From contig SKWF01000056.1 of the NCBI GenBank assembly GCA_007129085.1, positions 1 to 10,706 on the forward strand: 10,706 nt of DNA, written 5' to 3'. Source of the stretch: Balneolaceae bacterium (GTDB lineage: Bacteria > Bacteroidota > Rhodothermia > Balneolales > Balneolaceae). The notes beneath the pieces are model-generated. The model saw only the letters and a list, made by a program, of their open reading frames with translations, did no database searches and was not told the DNA's origin. Positions 6,063 through 10,706 of this stretch are shown in pieces; the stretch's first letter is position 1, and the number at the start of each line of letters is the position of its first letter. A program made the translations under genes and the position numbers.

Positions 6063-7460
6063 TTGTCGTTTAATCAATTTCGACTAAGCTCTGATATCTT
6101 GAGGGGACTAAAGGATGTAAATGTTGAAAGTCCCTCACCATTGCAAAAGAAAATTTTTAAAGCAGTAAAAAGTGGGAATGATTTAGTAGTAAACACAACC
6201 AGCGAAGATAAACCGGAACTTGGATATTTATTATCATTACTGAATAACATATCAAAATCTGAGCGCCGCCAGGGGACGCGGGCCATTATATTGGCTTCGT
6301 CATCCGAGCGGGCGAAGGAGATTGATGAATGGATCTGGGCCATTGGCTATCACGGATCCATCGAAAGTGCTTGTTATACAGAGGATGGTGATGTGAAAGA
6401 GCAGCTTGCTTCTCTTTCTGCAGGCCCGGTTATTGTTGTGTCTACACCCGGGCAACTGGCCGAGGTGCTTCAAGATGGCCGTATGATTTTCCGGGAAGTT
6501 GATCAGCTTATTATTGATCAAGCCGAACAAGTTACCGACTGGAGTGCTGTAGAAGTTATTTCGAAAAGGGTAATCAACAGTAAGTGCCAGCGAATTTTTG
6601 CGGCATCAAAAGATAGTAAAGAGCTTCGTGAGGCAGAGAAAAAGTTACTGAGTGATCCGGATTTAATTCATATAGAGAAGAAAAAAGCACCTAAAAAGCC
6701 CGAAACTGCGGAGCCGGAAAGTAAGCCGGAACCCGCCATCACAAAAGACCTTACGCAGTATTATATAAACGTTCCACCTCGGTCTAAGATTTCCACGCTG
6801 ATGGCGCATCTCGAGGAGAACAAATCAGACACCGTAGTGATATTTACCGCTTCTCGCAGGACGGCTGACAGGCTCTATAAAATTTTACGCAAAAGCGGTC
6901 GACGAGCTGTCAGTATTCACGACAAAGTGGATAAGAAAACATACGATAAGAGGTTTAGTATGTTTACGGATGGTAACGTGCAACATCTGATTATTGGTCA
7001 GCTTACGGCTAAAGATATTCCCCTTGAGCACGCTACCCAGGTGATTAATTATGATGTGCCTGAGGAAGTTGAAGAGTATAAACTGCGTGCGGAACTTGTT
7101 GGTGATGGAAAAGCAACGCGAATTTTATCACTGGTATCAAAACAGGATCGTGGTGATATTCGAACGATTAGTGAATCCCTAGGGTATGCTCCCGAAGAGT
7201 TACCGTTACCAAAATCGGTGAAGGAAAGCTCGAAATCCGATAAAAAGTCCGGTAAAAGCAAAGGCAAAAGTAAAAGCAAGAGTAAAGACCGCGGGAAAAA
7301 ATCATCCCGTAAGCGATCTCAGAAAAAGAGGTCATCAAAAAAGAAAGAGAAACTCGATGGACTCCCACGCCCTACTTATGATGGACTGAGTGGTGGAAGA
7401 AGCGGTAAGAAAAAAGATAAGAAGGGACTTGTAGGATTTATTAAGAATCTCTTTTCGTAA
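6063..7460 (+). CDS. Degenerate DEAD-box helicase-fold protein with basic tail
   Basis: The 465-aa protein aligns along both RecA domains of DEAD-box RNA helicases but has lost the ATPase motifs. Kept: the N-terminal FNQFRLS...SPSPLQ Q-motif with Gln28, STPGQL (motif Ib, 127-132), VVIFTASRRTADRL (motif IV region, 258-271), and QVINYDVPEEVEEY (326-339). Changed: motif I reads NTTSEDKP at 44-51 instead of AxTGxGKT, motif Ia SSSER for PTREL, motif II DQAE (152-155) for DEAD, motif III AAS for SAT, motif V GQLTAKDIP for TDxAARGID, and motif VI YKLRAELVGDG without the HRxGRxGR arginines. A Pro/Lys/Glu linker (206-226) joins the two domains. Residues about 385-430 are a Lys/Ser/Arg low-complexity tail, ending in GFIKNLFS. 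It starts with TTG. ATP hydrolysis is unlikely; RNA or ribosome binding is plausible (inference). Confidence 0.85.
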   Translation: MSFNQFRLSSDILRGLKDVNVESPSPLQKKIFKAVKSGNDLVVNTTSEDKPELGYLLSLLNNISKSERRQGTRAIILASSSERAKEIDEWIWAIGYHGSIESACYTEDGDVKEQLASLSAGPVIVVSTPGQLAEVLQDGRMIFREVDQLIIDQAEQVTDWSAVEVISKRVINSKCQRIFAASKDSKELREAEKKLLSDPDLIHIEKKKAPKKPETAEPESKPEPAITKDLTQYYINVPPRSKISTLMAHLEENKSDTVVIFTASRRTADRLYKILRKSGRRAVSIHDKVDKKTYDKRFSMFTDGNVQHLIIGQLTAKDIPLEHATQVINYDVPEEVEEYKLRAELVGDGKATRILSLVSKQDRGDIRTISESLGYAPEELPLPKSVKESSKSDKKSGKSKGKSKSKSKDRGKKSSRKRSQKKRSSKKKEKLDGLPRPTYDGLSGGRSGKKKDKKGLVGFIKNLFS

Positions 7461-7472
7461 AGTTTAAAAATT

Positions 7473-7495
7473 CCCGGCAGGTTTCCTCTGTCGGG
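7473..7495. terminator. Hairpin terminator between convergent helicase-like gene and putP
   Basis: CCCGGCAG (7473-7480) pairs with CTGTCGGG (7488-7495) with one G-U wobble and a 7-nt loop. On the minus strand the stem is followed by AATTTTTAAA, so it fits putP termination best. In the + direction the T-tract is weak (ATTATT). It fits exactly between the two stop codons. Confidence 0.75.
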
Positions 7496-7496
7496 A

Positions 7497-8996
7497 TTAT
7501 TCATCTTCAGTAAACATATCGGTAAACGCCTGTTCTGTATCTTTACTGGGAGTTGTAAACAGGCTTACAAGCCATGTGGCTAACAGAGCGGCGATAAAAC
7601 CGGGAATGAGCTCGTACATCATATCACTCAGCACAGGGATGAAGTACCAGGCTACGGTTACAACGGTGCCCGAAATCAATCCGGCAAAAATTCCTGCACG
7701 AGTTGTGCCACGCCAATAGAGGGCAAGAATAGAGGTCGGCCCGATAGATGCACCCAGTCCGGCCCAAGCAAAAAGAACGAGCCAGAAAACCAGATCTTCA
7801 GCTATAAATCCAAAAAGTAGTGCGAGAATTACCAGCACAAATACAACAATTCTGCTGTAGAGGACCAATCTTTTTTGAGGGATGGTATCGCCCTTTCTGA
7901 TGATTTTATCATAGATATCGCGCACTACACTTGATGCGGCAACCAGCAGTTGAGAATCTGCCGTAGACATAATGGCGGCAAAAATGGATGCCAGAACGAC
8001 GCCAAAAAGAACCGGTGAGAGGTGTTGCTGAGCTAAAAGTGGGAATAAATTTTCGGTGTCTTCTGCCGGCAGCATGGATACATCAGGGAACATGGCACGT
8101 CCAATCAACCCGATGAATACAGCTCCCCATGCCATCAGTACGTTCCAGGTAGTTCCCACAATTGCCACCGTTTTCAGCTGCTTTGAGCTGTCGATAGACA
8201 TATACCGGGCGAGAATATGGGGATTACCGGGGGATCCCAGGCCGATTCCCATAAATCCGATTGCGGCACCTACCGATATGGCGAATGGATCAACGTAGAT
8301 TGCATCCATCATTTGAAGCTCACTCAACATTACCGATAGCCCGCCAAAATCGTAGATAGCAATAATGGGAAGTATAACGAGCGCTAAAATCATGAGAAAA
8401 GCCTGGATGGTATCCGTGAGGCTTACGGCCAAAAACCCTCCGAGAATAGTATAAACCACCACAATAATAGCTGTTAAAAGAATTCCCTGGTTCATCTCCA
8501 TGCCAAACCCTGAGGCGAATGCTTTGCCACCTGCTACAAACTGGGCGGAGACATATCCAATCATAAAGATGAGGAAAATTGTAACGATGGTGATACGGAG
8601 CCATCCGTCTCTGTCATCAAACCGTTCGGCATAAAAGTCGGGTACGGTAATGCAGTTTCTGGCCTCAGAGAAGTTTCGCAATCGCCGGGCGTAATAGAGA
8701 AAAAGGAAAAGTTCTACGACGATATATCCTACAACCGCCCAGATTGCTGAAGGACCTTGAGCATAAGCCATGCCTGTAACTCCAAGCAGGAGCCACGCGC
8801 TGCGCCCTGAAACAACGGCAGATAGCGCCACTACGTAGCGGTTCATTTTGCGACCGCCGATAAAGTATTCGCTGATCCCTTTTGAGGAGAATTTAGATGA
8901 GTATAACCCTATTCCAATCAGAATTAACAGGTACGTAACAAATGCACCTACAGCATATGCATCAACCGAAACGGCCAGCGAGTCAAAATCTTCCAT
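7497..8996 (-). CDS. putP: Sodium/solute symporter, PutP (proline) type
   Basis: Secondary transporter of the SSS family (LeuT fold), about 13 membrane helices, 499 aa as in E. coli PutP (502). PutP-like markers are the EYFIGGRKMN loop (43-52), YTILGGFLAVSLTDTIQA (182-199) close to the PutP YTxxGGFLAVSxTD stretch, GLGSPGNPHILARYM (252-266), and MSTADSQLLV (343-352) with Ser344/Thr345 in the positions of PutP Ser340/Thr341 (Na site). One departure: the TM2 sequence SGRSAWLL (63-70) has Gly64 where PutP has the Na-related Asp55. Substrate is therefore 'probably proline' only. It follows a 28-codon membrane ORF by 2 nt and lies downstream of gdhA on the same strand. Confidence 0.85.
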   Translation of the reverse strand: MEDFDSLAVSVDAYAVGAFVTYLLILIGIGLYSSKFSSKGISEYFIGGRKMNRYVVALSAVVSGRSAWLLLGVTGMAYAQGPSAIWAVVGYIVVELFLFLYYARRLRNFSEARNCITVPDFYAERFDDRDGWLRITIVTIFLIFMIGYVSAQFVAGGKAFASGFGMEMNQGILLTAIIVVVYTILGGFLAVSLTDTIQAFLMILALVILPIIAIYDFGGLSVMLSELQMMDAIYVDPFAISVGAAIGFMGIGLGSPGNPHILARYMSIDSSKQLKTVAIVGTTWNVLMAWGAVFIGLIGRAMFPDVSMLPAEDTENLFPLLAQQHLSPVLFGVVLASIFAAIMSTADSQLLVAASSVVRDIYDKIIRKGDTIPQKRLVLYSRIVVFVLVILALLFGFIAEDLVFWLVLFAWAGLGASIGPTSILALYWRGTTRAGIFAGLISGTVVTVAWYFIPVLSDMMYELIPGFIAALLATWLVSLFTTPSKDTEQAFTDMFTEDE

Positions 8997-8998
8997 AG

Positions 8999-9085
8999 TT
9001 ATTTACGGTCAATTTTTACCAGCCATAAAGCAGCTGCAATTATAATTGCAGGAAGTACGAACATCACCAGATAGAAGCTTATCAT
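8999..9085 (-). CDS. 28-aa single-helix membrane ORF coupled to putP
   Basis: On the minus strand an ATG at 9085-9083 opens a 28-codon frame ending in TAA (9001-8999), just 2 nt before the putP ATG. The peptide is one hydrophobic helix (FYLVMFVLPAIIIAAALWLV, residues 4-23) ending in the basic KIDRK. No clear Shine-Dalgarno site precedes it. Tiny single-helix subunits just ahead of a symporter gene are known for other SSS and NSS transporters, so this may be an accessory subunit (inference by analogy). Alternatively it is a leader peptide that couples putP translation. A shorter start at 9064 is possible. Confidence 0.5.
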   Translation of the reverse strand: MISFYLVMFVLPAIIIAAALWLVKIDRK

Positions 9086-9185
9086 AAAAGGTGGATTTAC
9101 GTCACTTTTATTGAAACTCTTGGAAAAGCAACACGTAGTATATGTATGATGTTTTGGTTTAGGTAACTACGCCTATATATAACCG

Positions 9186-9220
9186 ACTCCCGCAGCCTGA
9201 AAAGTTGCGGGAGTTTTTTT
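9186..9220 (+). terminator. Intrinsic terminator with T-run on the + strand
   Basis: ACTCCCGCA (9186-9194) pairs perfectly with TGCGGGAGT (9206-9214), extended inward by G-U and C-G pairs, with a 7-nt loop and a run of seven T (9214-9220). As an intrinsic terminator it stops + strand transcripts. On the minus strand, where gdhA ends, the stem is followed by CGGTTATA with no T-run, so it would be a weak stop for gdhA. Confidence 0.8.
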
Positions 9221-9223
9221 ATA

Positions 9224-10627
9224 TCAAGGGAAAATTCCCATCTGGTTATAGATTGATCCTACTTTATTAATGGCACTTATAAAAGCTGCTGTTCTGAGAT
9301 CGACATTGTGCGTTTTTCGGACCTCATTTATTTCGTTATAGGCGATTATCATCGTCTCTTCAAGCCCGGAATCTACCAATTCGGCTTCGCCACCACCCTT
9401 GGCAAGAACACCCAGCTCTTTTTCCGTAAATTTGCGGTCGGAGATGGTTTCAATTACGGATAGAATTTTTTTGTAGCTGTTCTCTTCAAATCGTTTACCC
9501 ATCCGCCCGAAACGAACGTGCTGAATGTTTTTGAGCCACTCGAAATAGGAGACGGTAACACCGCCGGCATTCAAATAGTTATCAGGTATAATTAATGCCC
9601 CTTTCTCTTTTAATATTCTATGAGCTTCGGAGGTCGTAGGGCCGTTAGCAGCCTCACCAATAATTTTGGCTTTAACATTAGGAGCATTTTTTTCAGTAAT
9701 CTGATTTTCAAGAGCCGCAGGAATTAAAATGTCACACTCTGCTTCGAGCACGGCGCTGCTATTTTCAAGATCTTTAGATCCTTCAAACCCGGTAATTCCG
9801 TTATTCTCTTTTTTGTATTGCATCAGCTTGTCAAGGTCTATCCCTTTTTCGCTGTATATAGAGCCGTCCATTTCAGCAACACCAACCATTTTTGCTCCGC
9901 CCTGAATCATGTTGTTTGCAGCGTGGTACCCAACATTACCAAGACCCTGCACGACAAATGTTTTGCCTTCCAATCCGGGATTTAGCCCCAGGCTCTTCAT
10001 ATCTTCTCTATTTTGGCAAGCTTCGTAAATACCAAAATATACTCCGCGCCCGGTCGCTTCGGTACGTCCCCGAATACCACCCATAGATATCGGCTTACCT
10101 GTAACACAACCCTCTGCATTTATATCGGTACTCATTTGCCGAAACGTATCGAGGATCCATCCCATCTCCTTCGCGCTTGTTCCATAATCAGGAGCGGGAA
10201 CATCAATTCCGGGCCCAATAAAATCCTTTTTCATTAACTCAAAAGTATACCGTCGGGTAATGCGTTCGAGTTCTGATTCGGAATACTTAGATTTGTCAAT
10301 TTTTATACCTCCCTTGGCTCCACCGAATGGCACATCAACAACCGCGCATTTATAAGTCATTAGTGCGGCAAGAGCCATGGTTTCATCTTCGTTTACCGTC
10401 ATACTATACCGAATTCCACCTTTGGTTGGAAGTTTGTGGTGGCTGTGCTCAACACGCCACGCCTCAATTACGTCAATAGTTCCATCATCTTTTTCAATGG
10501 GGAAAGTAACATGCAGTACATCATTGCATATCTTCATTTGAGAAAGTAATCCCTTGTCGAATTTTGTGTGCTCACCGGCTTTATCAAAAGCTTTATTTAC
10601 CTGCTCAAAAAATTTATAATCGGACAT
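9224..10627 (-). CDS. gdhA: Glutamate dehydrogenase, mitochondrial-like type
   Basis: Interconverts glutamate and 2-oxoglutarate plus ammonium with NAD(P). The 467-aa sequence carries LPTKGGIRYS (66-75, Lys69), TYKCAVVDVPFGGAKGGI (91-108, Lys93 and catalytic Lys105), GPGIDVPAPD with catalytic Asp147, a Rossmann GLGNVG, and NAGGVTVSYFEW (YFEW at 361-364). Several stretches look closer to animal mitochondrial GDH than to E. coli GdhA, such as VTGKPISMGGIRGR, CDILIPAA and NAGGVTVSYFEWLKN. The C-terminal part after YFEW is about 107 residues, longer than in short bacterial enzymes, suggesting an antenna-like insertion (about 379-425). NAD versus NADP preference cannot be told. It lies upstream of the small ORF and putP on the same strand. 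Confidence 0.96.
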   Translation of the reverse strand: MSDYKFFEQVNKAFDKAGEHTKFDKGLLSQMKICNDVLHVTFPIEKDDGTIDVIEAWRVEHSHHKLPTKGGIRYSMTVNEDETMALAALMTYKCAVVDVPFGGAKGGIKIDKSKYSESELERITRRYTFELMKKDFIGPGIDVPAPDYGTSAKEMGWILDTFRQMSTDINAEGCVTGKPISMGGIRGRTEATGRGVYFGIYEACQNREDMKSLGLNPGLEGKTFVVQGLGNVGYHAANNMIQGGAKMVGVAEMDGSIYSEKGIDLDKLMQYKKENNGITGFEGSKDLENSSAVLEAECDILIPAALENQITEKNAPNVKAKIIGEAANGPTTSEAHRILKEKGALIIPDNYLNAGGVTVSYFEWLKNIQHVRFGRMGKRFEENSYKKILSVIETISDRKFTEKELGVLAKGGGEAELVDSGLEETMIIAYNEINEVRKTHNVDLRTAAFISAINKVGSIYNQMGIFP

Positions 10628-10666
10628 ATTTTTATGGATTTGTTATGGTAGATGTTCGTTTTAATG

Positions 10667-10696
10667 TTTATAAATCTAAAACCACTTCCAAATCAA
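10667..10696 (-). promoter_or_regulatory. Candidate promoter for gdhA
   Basis: On the minus strand TTGATT (10696-10691), an 18-nt spacer and TATAAA (10672-10667) lie about 40 nt before the gdhA ATG. This would give a leader of roughly 30 nt. The match to sigma-70-type boxes is fair and the region AT-rich. Confidence 0.4.
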
Positions 10697-10706
10697 TTTC
10701 TTGACG

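Noticed and set aside
7215..7350. Lys/Ser-rich tandem repeat as a DNA repeat element
   Set aside because: It is an in-frame low-complexity protein tail like those on many helicases; the nucleotide units are irregular.
5134..7460. A defence island or mobile element around the two degenerate genes
   Set aside because: No integrase, transposase, tRNA, direct repeats or composition shift is visible, and the neighbours are housekeeping genes.
8320..8604. 94-codon minus-strand ORF inside putP
   Set aside because: It lies in another frame of a clear membrane-transporter gene and has no family features; it is a shadow frame.

Overview
The window reads as an ordinary stretch of bacterial chromosome with no phage, transposon, CRISPR or RNA-gene signal. 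Gene content and style point to the FCB group, most likely a marine or halophilic relative of Balneolota/Rhodothermota. The reasons are a dnaA-folB-folK-deoxynucleoside kinase cluster, mostly weak Shine-Dalgarno sites, many AAA/GAA codons, a small membrane ORF resembling the Bacteroidota DUF4834 type, and a glutamate dehydrogenase of the kind shared with animal mitochondria. This placement is inference; no marker gene settles it.

Positions 1-3687 (+ strand) look like one tightly packed operon. It starts inside dnaA, whose 5' end lies outside the window. Then come folB and folK (dihydroneopterin aldolase and HPPK, overlapping by 13 nt), a deoxynucleoside kinase 1 nt after folK, a 59-codon membrane ORF joined by a TAATG overlap, and a five-repeat TPR protein. 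A strong bidirectional hairpin closes it. The unit links replication initiation with folate (thymidylate and purine one-carbon supply) and dNTP salvage. Positions 3727-5141 hold a divergent pair: secG (-) and an MscS-family channel (+).

Positions 5134-7460 are the most unusual part. Two divergently transcribed genes flank a 305-nt intergenic region, and each encodes a member of a well-known nucleic-acid enzyme family that has lost its catalytic residues. One is an SRAP (YedK/HMCES) domain protein without the Cys2 nucleophile, the NAR/E motif, the FxEW glutamate or the HxRxP histidine. The other is a DEAD-box helicase-fold protein in which motifs I, II, III, V and VI are all degraded and which carries a Lys/Ser/Arg-rich tail. 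Both reading frames are intact, so these look like maintained pseudoenzymes rather than decaying genes.

Positions 7473-10627 (- strand) carry gdhA, then a 28-codon single-helix ORF, then a PutP-type sodium/solute symporter whose start lies 2 nt after that ORF's stop. If the symporter takes up proline, its breakdown product glutamate is the substrate of the GDH beside it; both are also common osmolytes in saline habitats. The GDH keeps most of the C-terminal 'antenna' region usually associated with animal enzymes. The hairpin between gdhA and the small ORF has its T-run only on the + strand, facing the wrong way for gdhA.
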